64,000 nt of DNA from positions 310,001-374,000 of the forward strand of contig CAWDVH010000001.1 in the NCBI GenBank assembly GCA_963805705.1, written 5' to 3'. The stretch comes from CAWDVH01 sp963805705. Its GTDB lineage: Bacteria > Actinomycetota > Actinomycetes > Streptosporangiales > Streptosporangiaceae. The translations under genes were made by a program, and so were the position numbers. The stretch's first letter is position 1, and each line of letters starts with the position of its first letter. The notes under the pieces were generated by a model. It saw only the letters and a program-made list of their open reading frames with translations, made no database searches and was not told the origin of the DNA. Positions 1-7,776 of this stretch are shown in pieces.

Positions 1-371
1 AGCCCGCGGCTATCCCCGCAGTCATCTTCGCCGACCCCGAGGTCGCGGTGGTCGGGTTGAGTGAGCAGCACGCACGCGACGAGGGAATCGACGCGGCGGT
101 CGGGCAGTTCCCCCTCGCCGCCTCTGGCCGGGCCAGGACGCTCGCGATGTCTGACGGCCTGGTCCGAATGGTGGTCGACCGGGCGAATGACGTCGTGGTC
201 GGGGTGCAGATGGTCGGGCCGCACGTCTCGGAACTCGCCGGCGAGGCGGCGCTGGCGGTCGAGATGATGGCCAGCCCGGAGGATCTGGCCGCGACCATCC
301 ATCCACATCCGACGATCGGCGAGGGGATCAGGGCAGCCGCGGCGCTCCTGGTCAAGCGCTCAGGCACGTGA
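1..371 (+). CDS. Dihydrolipoyl dehydrogenase-like flavoprotein, C-terminal part (5' cut by window edge)
   Basis: The reading frame is open from base 3 and gives the last 122 residues of a pyridine nucleotide-disulfide oxidoreductase. It starts inside the C-terminal dimerisation domain, where the family has PAVIFADPEVAVVG, and ends with HPHPTIGEG. The second His of that motif and the following Glu are the acid-base pair that services the active-site disulfide in lipoamide dehydrogenase, mercuric reductase and relatives. The FAD and NAD domains and the CxxxxC lie outside the window, so the exact substrate is open. Lipoamide dehydrogenase (E3 of 2-oxoacid dehydrogenase complexes) is the most likely reading, and E3 would fit the branched-chain amino acid dehydrogenase encoded 1.5 kb downstream. 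That metabolic link is inference. Confidence 0.8.
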   Translation, partial: PAAIPAVIFADPEVAVVGLSEQHARDEGIDAAVGQFPLAASGRARTLAMSDGLVRMVVDRANDVVVGVQMVGPHVSELAGEAALAVEMMASPEDLAATIHPHPTIGEGIRAAAALLVKRSGT

Positions 372-430
372 CCAGCTAGTTTCCGGCACCGGAAAGCAGG
401 CGGCAGGCCGGCGCTAGGGTCGGGCTCCAG

Positions 431-847
431 TCAGCCGGCGTTCGAGTAGTCGACGGTCAGCCAGCGCTCGGGGGTGAGTTCTGCGAGGACCCCGCCCCAG
501 CCGATGCCGCTGGCGTACACACGGCCGTCCTCCGGGCCCAGGTAGCGAATCGCCATGTCCTCGACATCTCGGGCTGAGCGCTCCCGCAAGATGACCGGCC
601 CCTCGACGGTCACGTAGCTATAGGGCCACGAGTCGTTGTGCACGCAGAGGCTGGCCCGTCCGGCCTCGCGTAGCAGGTCGTTCTTCTTCGAGCCGTCGGC
701 GCTGGTAAACACGACGGCTCCATCCTTGTAGTCGTACCAGACCGGGATCGTAAGGGGCTCGCGTCCCGGCCGTCCGACGCTCAGCACCCCGATGCGGATG
801 TCGGACAGGTACTGCTCGCGCTGCTCGCGGGTCATGCGGTTCGGCAT
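431..847 (-). CDS. Pyridoxamine 5'-phosphate oxidase-family (split-barrel flavin/F420) protein
   Basis: This 138-residue protein has the layout of the PPOX-like split beta-barrel: an N-terminal helix (MTREQREQYL), a strand pattern with IPVWYDYKDGAVVFTS, the KKNDLLREAGRASLCVH segment and a C-terminal VEGPVIL strand. The family binds FMN, F420 or heme and includes many small actinobacterial reductases, so the cofactor cannot be told from sequence alone. The start ATG is preceded by GAGAGG at a good distance. It lies 58 bp downstream of the amidohydrolase on the same strand and is probably cotranscribed with it. Confidence 0.75.
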   Translation of the reverse strand: MPNRMTREQREQYLSDIRIGVLSVGRPGREPLTIPVWYDYKDGAVVFTSADGSKKNDLLREAGRASLCVHNDSWPYSYVTVEGPVILRERSARDVEDMAIRYLGPEDGRVYASGIGWGGVLAELTPERWLTVDYSNAG

Positions 848-905
848 GCTCGTCCTCTCATCGGTCGTGGGACCGCCATTTGGCCATCGTTCCCGCCAGG
901 AGCCT

Positions 906-1772
906 CTAATCCAGGCCGAGGAGCCGGCTAGCGTTCTCCCTCATGATCAGGGGGCGGACCTCATCTCGGATGGCCAGCTTGGCGAAGTCAGCGATCCAGC
1001 GGTCTGGCGTGATCAGCGGATAGTCCGTGCCGAAGAGAACCTTCCCCTTCAGCAGAGTGTTCGCGTACTGGATCAGCTGCGGCGGGAAGTACTTCGGCGA
1101 CCAGCCGGATAGGTCGATGTAGACCAGGGGCTTGTGCAGTGCTATCGACAGCGCCTCGTCCTGCCACGGGAACGACGGATGGGCGAGGACGATCTTCAGG
1201 TCAGGGAAGTCCACGGCCACGTCGTCGACGTACATGGGATTGGAGTACTTCAGCCGGATCCCGCCGCCCCCGCGCACCCCCGCCCCGATGCCCGTATGGC
1301 CGGTGTGGAAGAGCGCTGGCAGCCCCGCATCGGAGATGACCTGATACAGCGGGTACGCGAGCCGGTCGTTGGGATAGAAGCCTTGGGTGCTGGGATGGAA
1401 CTTGAACCCCCGGATGCCATGCTCGCTAATCAGGCGCCGTGCGGCCGCCACGCCCATGGCCCCGCGATGCGGATCGATGCTCGCGAACGGGATCAGGACG
1501 TCAGGATGACGCACCGCCGCCTCGGCGACTTCCTCGTTGGGCACAGGCGGGCTGCCGTCGGATAGCTCATTGTCGACGGGGAAGACAACGCAAGCCATCC
1601 TCCGCGCACGATAATGCGCGGCGATCTCATCCAGCACCGGGAACGATGAGCCGGAGCCGAAGTAGCGGGCAGCAGCCTCACCGACGTCGCCGCCTGCCCC
1701 GCCCGCCGGTGCGTGCGCAGACACCATCGCATGGGTGTGCATGTCGATAGCTACGAGATCGCTGACCATCAT
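906..1772 (-). CDS. Amidohydrolase of the ACMSD/dihydroxybenzoate decarboxylase group
   Basis: A 288-residue TIM-barrel metallohydrolase. Metal-site motifs appear in order: DMHTH at residues 10-14, LFHTGHTG near the middle, VLAHPSFPW, and FGTDYPL near the C-terminus, which supplies the last Asp ligand. This spacing matches amidohydrolase-2 family (PF04909) enzymes, which include aminocarboxymuconate-semialdehyde and gamma-resorcylate decarboxylases as well as lactone hydrolases; the substrate is unknown. The first ATG (of two adjacent) has AGGGAG 9 nt upstream. The gene is divergent from the leucine dehydrogenase-like gene across an AT-rich region with a palindrome, so both directions may share a regulator. 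Confidence 0.8.
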   Translation of the reverse strand: MMVSDLVAIDMHTHAMVSAHAPAGGAGGDVGEAAARYFGSGSSFPVLDEIAAHYRARRMACVVFPVDNELSDGSPPVPNEEVAEAAVRHPDVLIPFASIDPHRGAMGVAAARRLISEHGIRGFKFHPSTQGFYPNDRLAYPLYQVISDAGLPALFHTGHTGIGAGVRGGGGIRLKYSNPMYVDDVAVDFPDLKIVLAHPSFPWQDEALSIALHKPLVYIDLSGWSPKYFPPQLIQYANTLLKGKVLFGTDYPLITPDRWIADFAKLAIRDEVRPLIMRENASRLLGLD

Positions 1773-1839
1773 TCGACTGAGCTCCCTGGCCTGTAAGCCT
1801 GTCCATTCGGAGTGGTGTGCGCCTATCGTTCAGCTGATC

Positions 1840-1855
1840 ATATGGTATACGATAT
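1840..1855. promoter_or_regulatory. 16-bp imperfect palindrome in the divergent promoter region (GntR/FadR-like operator candidate)
   Basis: The bases ATATGGTATACGATAT form a palindrome centred on GTATAC with a single mismatched pair. The inner TGGTATACGA resembles operators of the FadR subfamily of GntR regulators (GT-Nx-AC cores). The site sits in the AT-rich 157-bp gap between the amidohydrolase and the dehydrogenase. No GntR gene is present in the window, so the assignment is by pattern only. Confidence 0.35.
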
Positions 1856-1929
1856 ATCAATTGCGAGATGTCTTCCTCACTCGATGATCCCCGGTGAAGG
1901 CCCGGCAGGAAGCTCGGAGGTGTCCGCTG

Positions 1930-3006
1930 GTGGAGTTCGGGATCCAGTCGTACATGGAGCAGTTCGGCTTCAAGAAGCTTCTGTTCTGCAACGACAGCAG
2001 CGTCGGGCTGAAGGCGATCATCGCCATCCACTCCACCGCACTGGGCCCGGCCGCCGGTGGAACCCGGATGTGGACCTACGCCTCCGAGCAGGAGGCGGCG
2101 ATGGACGCACTGCGGCTGGCCCGCGGGATGACGTACAAGTTCGCCGCGGCCGGAATCAACCTGGGCGGCGGCAAGGCCGTGATCGTCGGCGACCCGAAGC
2201 GCGACAAATCCGAGGCGCTGTTCCGTGCTTTCGGCCGGATGATCGACCAGCTCGGCGGAGAGTTCCTGACCGGCGAGGACGTCGGTACGACTCTCGACGA
2301 CATGGAGCTCATCTACACCGAGACCGATTACATGGTCACCTTGCCCGAGCACTGTGGCGGAGTTGGTGACATCTCGGCCGCGACGGCGCTCGGCACGATC
2401 GAGGCCATGCGCGCCTGCGCCCAGCGCACGTGGGGCTCGCCTCATCTCGGAGGACGACGCGTCGCCCTGCAGGGACTGGGAGCTGTCGGCTGGCAGGCCC
2501 TCGGCATGCTCGTTGAAGAGGGCACCGAGGTCATCGTCTGCGATATCGACGAGCAGAAGGTGGCACGGGCCGTTTCGCTAAAAGGCGTGACCTCGACTTC
2601 GCCCGACAGCATCTATGACCAGGACGTCGACATCTTCGCGCCGTATGCGCTCGGCGGCATAATCAACAAGCAGACCGTTCCCCGGCTGAGGGCTCAGATC
2701 GTTGCCGGGTCAGCGAACAATATCTTCCAGGACGAGGCGCGTGATGCCGCGCTGCTCGACCAGCGCGGCATCGTGTATGCGGTCGACTACGTCGCCAACT
2801 CTGGCGGCACGATCCTCGACACCGACCGGCTGCGTAAGGGCGGCCTGCAGCGCGAGCGCGCCATGACCAATGTCCGCAGGATCCGCGAGCGGATCGAGGA
2901 GACCTTCACAATCGCCGATGCCGACGGCGTATCCGCATACCTGGCCGCGAATCGGATGGCCGAGGCACGTATCGAGGCGCTGAACCACGTCCGGCTGCTG
3001 GGTTAG
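1930..3006 (+). CDS. Leucine/valine dehydrogenase-like (Glu/Leu/Phe/Val dehydrogenase)
   Basis: A 358-residue protein that would catalyse NAD-dependent oxidative deamination of a branched-chain amino acid to its 2-oxo acid. Family motifs are intact: GPAAGGTRMW, the MTYK lysine segment, the catalytic-lysine motif NLGGGKAVI, TGEDVGTT, and the Rossmann motif GLGAVG. Its length matches leucine/valine dehydrogenases (about 350-365 aa) rather than glutamate dehydrogenase. I chose the GTG at 1930 because GGAGG ends 9 nt before it; an in-frame GTG at 1894 would add 12 residues without homology to the family. An SDR gene follows 48 bp downstream and probably belongs to the same transcript. Confidence 0.85.
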   Translation: MEFGIQSYMEQFGFKKLLFCNDSSVGLKAIIAIHSTALGPAAGGTRMWTYASEQEAAMDALRLARGMTYKFAAAGINLGGGKAVIVGDPKRDKSEALFRAFGRMIDQLGGEFLTGEDVGTTLDDMELIYTETDYMVTLPEHCGGVGDISAATALGTIEAMRACAQRTWGSPHLGGRRVALQGLGAVGWQALGMLVEEGTEVIVCDIDEQKVARAVSLKGVTSTSPDSIYDQDVDIFAPYALGGIINKQTVPRLRAQIVAGSANNIFQDEARDAALLDQRGIVYAVDYVANSGGTILDTDRLRKGGLQRERAMTNVRRIRERIEETFTIADADGVSAYLAANRMAEARIEALNHVRLLG

Positions 3007-3054
3007 ACGGACGACACGACACAACCGCCGCTTTGTCGCAAGGAGGTACTCCTG

Positions 3055-3834
3055 ATGAGCACTGATCATGCTGGTCTCTTCTCGGGCAAGGTGGCGGTGA
3101 TCACCGGCTCAAGCAGCGGCATCGGGCTCGAGGTCGCCCAGCAGTTCGCAGCGGCCGGAGCCAGGGTAGTGACCAACGGCCGGACGGCCGAGCGGGCTCA
3201 GGCCGCCGCGCAGGAAATCGAGACCGCCGGCGGCACTGCGGTCGGCATCGGCGCCGACCTGCGCACCTTTGACGGCGCTCAGCAGCTGATCAGCGGAGCC
3301 GTCGACGCCTTCGGCGGCGTCGACATCCTGGTTAACAACGCCGGCATATCGATGATCGCCCGAGCCGACGAGCTCGACGCCGCCGAATGGGAGCGCGCGA
3401 TCGCCACCAACCTGTCCGGGCCCTACTTCTGCTCCCGCGCCGCGTACCCGTCGATGAAGGACCGCGGCGGCGGGGTGATCATCAACCTGGGCTCCGCGGC
3501 CGCCCACGTAGGCCTGCCGCTGCGCGTGGCCTACTGCGCGGCCAAGCACGGCATGTCCGGGCTGACCAAGGTGCTCGCCCTCGACTGGGCACCCGACGGG
3601 ATCCGCATCCTGCAGATCGATCCGGCGTACATCAAAACGCCGCTGGACGAGCGGGACCAGACCACCGGCGGCTACGACGATGCCGCCGTGGAGCGGCGGA
3701 CCCCGCTGGGGCGCTTCGGCACCCTCTCCGAGGTCGCCAAGATGGTGCTCGTCGCGGCCGGGCCGGACTCGAGCTATATGACAGGCTCCAGCATTCTCGT
3801 CGACGGCGGCTGGGTGGCGTACGGCTACCTGTGA
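3055..3834 (+). CDS. Short-chain dehydrogenase/reductase (classical SDR)
   Basis: The 259-residue product has a complete classical SDR set: cofactor motif TGSSSGIG at residues 17-24, NNAG near residue 95, a catalytic Ser, and YCAAK near residue 162. The C-terminal SSILVDGGW matches FabG-like members. Arg residues after the second strand (NGRTAER) favour NADP(H), though this is only suggestive. A strong AAGGAGG lies 8 nt before the ATG. It follows the amino acid dehydrogenase by 48 bp and may reduce or oxidise a product of the same pathway; the substrate is unknown. Confidence 0.88.
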   Translation: MSTDHAGLFSGKVAVITGSSSGIGLEVAQQFAAAGARVVTNGRTAERAQAAAQEIETAGGTAVGIGADLRTFDGAQQLISGAVDAFGGVDILVNNAGISMIARADELDAAEWERAIATNLSGPYFCSRAAYPSMKDRGGGVIINLGSAAAHVGLPLRVAYCAAKHGMSGLTKVLALDWAPDGIRILQIDPAYIKTPLDERDQTTGGYDDAAVERRTPLGRFGTLSEVAKMVLVAAGPDSSYMTGSSILVDGGWVAYGYL

Positions 3835-3980
3835 CCGCTGCGGCTGGCAACGGGACGACGTGATGCAACTGGCCGTCAGCGCCGGGCCAGATAGGCGGTT
3901 ACGGTGTGGCCGAGGACCAGGAAGTCAGGGGTTTCTTTCCGCAGCACAACCCGGGTCAGGGCTGGGCCACGCCATGACCT

Positions 3981-5600
3981 TCATGATGCCTCAAGCGAAG
4001 GCGAGCGGCTGGCCTCGCGTGGCCGCCGGCGGCCGAGGGTCACGAAAGCGAACAGGCCGGCCGCGAGCACCAGGAAGGCGGACAGGAAGAGGGCGGAATG
4101 CAGCCCGGCGTAGAAGGCGCTGTACGCCGCGTGGATGACCTCCTGCACGAGTGAGCCCTGGCCCGCTGCCTCGGCCCCGCCTGCGCCCTGGCTGTGGCCG
4201 CTGGACGGGACACCGCCGGTCTCCACGGCGTGGATCACGATGGACTGAAAGTTGACCGGGATGCCCAGGTGATTCAGCCTGCTCGTCAGGCTGGACCGCA
4301 GCTGGGCATTGACCAGCGCCCCGAGGACGGCCACGCCGATGACGGCGCCGATCTCCCGGCTGGTGTTGGTGGCTGAGGCGGCCATGCCTGATCGCTCGGG
4401 CGGCACGGCGGACAGGGCCGAAGAGGTGACCGGCACGACGGTGGTGCCGATGCCGATACCAGTCAGCGCGAGAGCGGATGCCAGTGGCAGGTAGGCCGGA
4501 GCCGGGCTGAGCGTGACGGTCGTCAGCAGCAGTCCGGAGCCGAACAGCAGGCAGCCGATGAAGGTCGACCATCGCGGTCCGGCGGTGGCCGTCCAGCGGC
4601 CGGCCGCCAGCGAGGCGGCGATCATCAGCGCGGTCATCGGCAGGAAGACGACAGCGATCTGGTAGCCAGAGTCGCCGACGACCTCCTCCAGGTACAGCGC
4701 GGTGAAAAAGAAGACGGCGAACGTAGCGAAGTACGCGCAGAAGGCCACGACGTTAGCGGTGAGGAACCGGGGAACGCGCAGGAAGCGCGGGTCAAGCAGC
4801 GGATGGGCAGCGCGGCTCTCCCACCAGAAGAACCCGGCCGCCGCCACCGCGCTGATGCAGAGCAGCGCGAGCACGCCGGGCGAGGCATAACCGGCATTCT
4901 CCGCGTCAATCACGGCGAACGTCAGCGCCGTCAGCGCGGCAGCGCTGAGCACCGTCCCGGCCATGTCGACCCGGTGCGCGTCGGGATCGGAACTTTCCGG
5001 CAGCACGAACAACGCAGCGAGCAGGGCCAGCGCGCCGATGATCAGGTTGAACCAGAAGATCGCGCGCCAGTCCCAGCCGGGTACGCCGATCAGCGTGCCG
5101 CCGACGACCGGGCCCAGGGCGAGAGCCAGGCCGGATACCGCAGCCCATACCCCGATGGCCCTGGTCCGGCTGCGCTCATCGATGTATATGTGCCGCAGCA
5201 TCGACAAGGTGCCCGGCTCGCTAGCGGCAGCACCCAGGCCCATGACCGCCCGCCCGGCGATCAGCACGCCGACATTAGGAGCCAGGGCCGACAGGACCGA
5301 TCCTGCGCAGAAGATGCCGACCCCGATGAGCATGACTTTCTTGCGGCCGAACTCGTCGCCGACCATCCCGAAGGCGAGCATGGCGCCTGCGAAGGTCAGC
5401 GCATAGGCGCTCACTACCCATTGCAGGGAACTGACGCCGGCGTGCAGCCCGGACTGCACGCTGCCGAGCGCAACGCTCACTATCGTGTTGTCGAGGAAGG
5501 TCAGGAACAGCACGGTGCAGAGCACGGCCAGCGCTAGCGGGCGGCCCCCATGGCGCGCTTGCGCCGCGTGCTCGGCCGGCGCTCCCACCGGACTCGCCAC
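3981..5600 (-). CDS. MFS drug/metabolite exporter, DHA2 family (14 TM)
   Basis: A 539-residue major facilitator protein. The N-terminus is cytoplasmic and leads into a first helix with FLDNTIVSVALGSVQ, the D1/TM1 signature of 14-helix DHA2 exporters; the loop-2 motif appears as GDEFGRKKVM. A second half with paired helices and a long Gly-rich loop (SSGHSQGAGGAEAAG) before the last two helices is usual for the family. The GTG start lacks a good Shine-Dalgarno, which fits coupling to the lipoprotein gene that ends only 3 bp upstream. Export of a toxic small molecule is likely but the substrate is unknown. Confidence 0.88.
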   Translation of the reverse strand: MASPVGAPAEHAAQARHGGRPLALAVLCTVLFLTFLDNTIVSVALGSVQSGLHAGVSSLQWVVSAYALTFAGAMLAFGMVGDEFGRKKVMLIGVGIFCAGSVLSALAPNVGVLIAGRAVMGLGAAASEPGTLSMLRHIYIDERSRTRAIGVWAAVSGLALALGPVVGGTLIGVPGWDWRAIFWFNLIIGALALLAALFVLPESSDPDAHRVDMAGTVLSAAALTALTFAVIDAENAGYASPGVLALLCISAVAAAGFFWWESRAAHPLLDPRFLRVPRFLTANVVAFCAYFATFAVFFFTALYLEEVVGDSGYQIAVVFLPMTALMIAASLAAGRWTATAGPRWSTFIGCLLFGSGLLLTTVTLSPAPAYLPLASALALTGIGIGTTVVPVTSSALSAVPPERSGMAASATNTSREIGAVIGVAVLGALVNAQLRSSLTSRLNHLGIPVNFQSIVIHAVETGGVPSSGHSQGAGGAEAAGQGSLVQEVIHAAYSAFYAGLHSALFLSAFLVLAAGLFAFVTLGRRRPREASRSPSLEAS

Positions 5601-5603
5601 TGG

Positions 5604-6155
5604 CTAGGCCGCGCTCTTGCAGGCTGGAGGTAGCGAGGAGGTCTTCCCGCTATTCTCAAGGGTCAGCAGGCCGCAGAAACTGGCGACGCCAACCTTCCAC
5701 GTGCCGTCCTGGTATACCGCGACGCCGGCCTGGTGCGGCAGCGCTGTCTGACCGCCAACCAGGATCGAGTAAGTGACGCTGGCCTGCGTCGCCGACACTA
5801 GCGTCACCTTCGTGACCTTCGCCGATGCCGCCGACGCCAGGCCCGAGCCGGCCTGGGCGCTGATGATCGAGGCAAACTGCGACCCGTCCTGCAGCAGGCT
5901 GACCCGCTTAGCCACGGGAGTCTTGGCGTCGAAGAAGGCCGTCCAGTTCGCCGCGACAGCATCCTTGGCGGCTGCACCGGCAGCGGGTGCCGCAGAGACC
6001 GACGGCGAGGGCGACGCGGCGGTAGACGGCGCAGTACTCGCCGGCGGGGCGGGGCTGCCTGCCGTGCTGCTCGGGCCGCTGCTACCGCAGGCGGCCAGGC
6101 CGGTCCCGAGCGCGCAGGCCAGCAGGACCGGAGCCAGCACTCTATGAGCGGTCAA
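5604..6155 (-). CDS. Secreted lipoprotein with Mtb12-like C-terminal domain
   Basis: The 183-residue product starts with a signal peptide ending in the lipobox LAAC (Cys near residue 22), followed by a Ser/Pro/Ala-rich linker and a compact domain (AANWTAFFDAKTP to SFCGLLTLEN). That domain resembles the low-molecular-weight antigen Mtb12 of mycobacteria, whose function is not settled. I chose the TTG at 6155 because GGAGG lies about 6 nt upstream and the signal peptide begins directly after it; a longer frame from 6203 adds a non-signal N-terminus. Its stop is 3 bp from the start of the MFS gene, so the two are very likely translated together. Confidence 0.75.
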   Translation of the reverse strand: MTAHRVLAPVLLACALGTGLAACGSSGPSSTAGSPAPPASTAPSTAASPSPSVSAAPAAGAAAKDAVAANWTAFFDAKTPVAKRVSLLQDGSQFASIISAQAGSGLASAASAKVTKVTLVSATQASVTYSILVGGQTALPHQAGVAVYQDGTWKVGVASFCGLLTLENSGKTSSLPPACKSAA

Positions 6156-6460
6156 TTCTGCCCTCCTCGGCCAGATCGAATGATTCCCAGCAGCTGGTCG
6201 CAAACACCACTTTCCTGAATCTAACGCCCCGCCGCCTGCGTCGTGCAGCCGGCCTGGACCGGTGAATCTGGACCGCTTTCACCTCGGGGCGAAGCAGCCG
6301 ATCGCCAAGGTCAGCCAGCATCGCGGTGGCGTTAATGGTCGGATCGGCGGTAATCTCGCCGCCGGCGCTCACCCTTGCTCAGCCCAGCCAGCTGCTGGCC
6401 GCCTGGTGCCCGCAGGCCCGACGCTTCGCCGGGGAGAGGTGCAGGTGAGCGCGGCGGAGC
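6156..6460. other. Intergenic stretch, no supported gene
   Basis: About 300 bp between the lipoprotein and the zinc-ribbon gene. A short minus-strand frame starting at 6372 overlaps the lipoprotein start and has no recognisable domain or ribosome binding site, so I do not call it. No clear terminator hairpin or promoter was seen. Confidence 0.4.
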
Positions 6461-7027
6461 CTAAGGCTGCTTCTTCTGTTCCAGGATGCGTCGCTTGGCT
6501 GCCGCGAAGTCGGCGTCGGAAAGCACGCCCTGGTCGTGCAGCTGGGCGAGGTTGTGCAATTGCGACAACCACGATGCCTGATTATCCGCAGCCACGCGCG
6601 GGGGCGGGGCCGGGGCGGGTGACTGAACGGGAATGGCTGGCTGGGCGGGAGCGGAGGCACCAGGGCGGGCTGGAGTCACGAGCTGCTGGCCTGCGGGGTT
6701 CACCCCGAACTGACGCCAGAACCGCTCGACCTGCTCGGTGTACCGGGCTTGGGTCAGCCGCCCGGCGCGGAACGAAGCGGTCGCGTGGGACATCGAGCGT
6801 ATGTAACGCCGTTGTGCCCCGGTGATCTGGAGGCCCCGGCTGCAGACGGGGCAGACCAGGTAGTCGTCCGTCCCGTAGGGCACGACGGGCACGAAGTACA
6901 GGCGTACCGACTTCTTCGACCGGACGTGGTGGAGGAACACCTGGTTATGACAGTTCGGGCACTGGCACGGCGCGACCTCGCCCAGGTCTTCCGGGTTGCC
7001 TGGCCCGAAGCCGAAAATCAGCACCAT
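6461..7027 (-). CDS. Zinc-ribbon and SHOCT domain protein
   Basis: The 188-residue product combines an N-terminal zinc ribbon with two Cys pairs (CPNC ending at residue 26, CPVC at residues 59-62), a basic helical middle, a Pro/Ala-rich linker, and a C-terminal SHOCT motif (LAQLHDQGVLSDADFAAAKRRIL). Zinc-ribbon plus SHOCT proteins are common in actinobacteria, and SHOCT is thought to mediate oligomerisation; the molecular role is unknown. The ATG has no obvious Shine-Dalgarno, so the start is less certain than the domain call. Confidence 0.7.
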   Translation of the reverse strand: MVLIFGFGPGNPEDLGEVAPCQCPNCHNQVFLHHVRSKKSVRLYFVPVVPYGTDDYLVCPVCSRGLQITGAQRRYIRSMSHATASFRAGRLTQARYTEQVERFWRQFGVNPAGQQLVTPARPGASAPAQPAIPVQSPAPAPPPRVAADNQASWLSQLHNLAQLHDQGVLSDADFAAAKRRILEQKKQP

Positions 7028-7131
7028 GCGGTAATTGAAGCAGAGTGCTGATCTGCGGCACAGGACCGCACAGCAGCGGGCGTGCCGGGTACGATCTCGC
7101 CACGGCCTGACCGGGGCTTCCCTGCGACACT

Positions 7132-7695
7132 CTAATACAGGCTCGTCCCCCGTGATATGGCCAATCCTGTCACCGCCAGATCAGCGGCGATCTGATCTAT
7201 AGTCGTACGACCTGAGGTCCCGTCGCTATTCAGGAATCCCTCGGCCATATAAATTTTCAGCCTAAGATATTCCTGGCCCTGGATTCTGCTGCCGAAGTGT
7301 ATAGCGGTCGCCTTGTCCCGCCGGTTCGTGGGAATGGCAACCGGGCCCAATTCGCCGCAGTTAATGCTGAAGAAGAGCATTTGCCCGGTGTTCTGATTCA
7401 ATTTTATGCTTCGCTTCGAGGCTGGCTTCCAGAATTCTCCGCGTATTACGAGTCCGCCGATGCGTCCCGCCGCGACCACGAGCTGGGCGCCGCCTTTAAC
7501 TGTCACGCCTGAAGCAAGCGTTGCAGTTAGCTCGACAAGGTACCGCTTGTAAGGGCCATCCTCCTCAAGCATATGCACGAGCGGAACGATGCTTCCCTTG
7601 ACCATCTTCTGGCGTACGATCTGAAGCTGTGTTACATCGTCTTCGAACGAGTCTTCATCTGGGGCAATACTAACCTGTGATATCAGCAGAGACAT
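7132..7695 (-). CDS. Hypothetical protein, AT-richer than its neighbours
   Basis: A 187-residue protein that I do not recognise. It has no signal peptide or membrane segment; beta-rich stretches (LVVAAGRIGGLVIRGEF, GQMLFFSINCGEL) alternate with polar loops. The ATG at 7695 has GGGAAGG 9 nt upstream; an in-frame GTG at 7713 lies inside that site and is less likely. Codons ending in A or T are visibly more frequent than in flanking genes, which suggests recent acquisition or weak expression. It stands alone between the SHOCT protein and corA. Confidence 0.6.
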   Translation of the reverse strand: MSLLISQVSIAPDEDSFEDDVTQLQIVRQKMVKGSIVPLVHMLEEDGPYKRYLVELTATLASGVTVKGGAQLVVAAGRIGGLVIRGEFWKPASKRSIKLNQNTGQMLFFSINCGELGPVAIPTNRRDKATAIHFGSRIQGQEYLRLKIYMAEGFLNSDGTSGRTTIDQIAADLAVTGLAISRGTSLY

Positions 7696-7776
7696 GCGGA
7701 CTAGCCTTCCCACTAATTCTAGCGAGATCCTCTAGCGACCCCGCATGACGGTTAGCCTTCACCGGTTCGATGCCGA

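Noticed and set aside
1894..1929. Upstream GTG start for the leucine dehydrogenase-like gene
   Set aside because: GGAGG is correctly placed for the GTG at 1930, and the extra 12 residues do not resemble the family.
6142..6372. A 76-codon minus-strand frame upstream of the lipoprotein
   Set aside because: It overlaps the supported lipoprotein start, has no ribosome site and no family resemblance.
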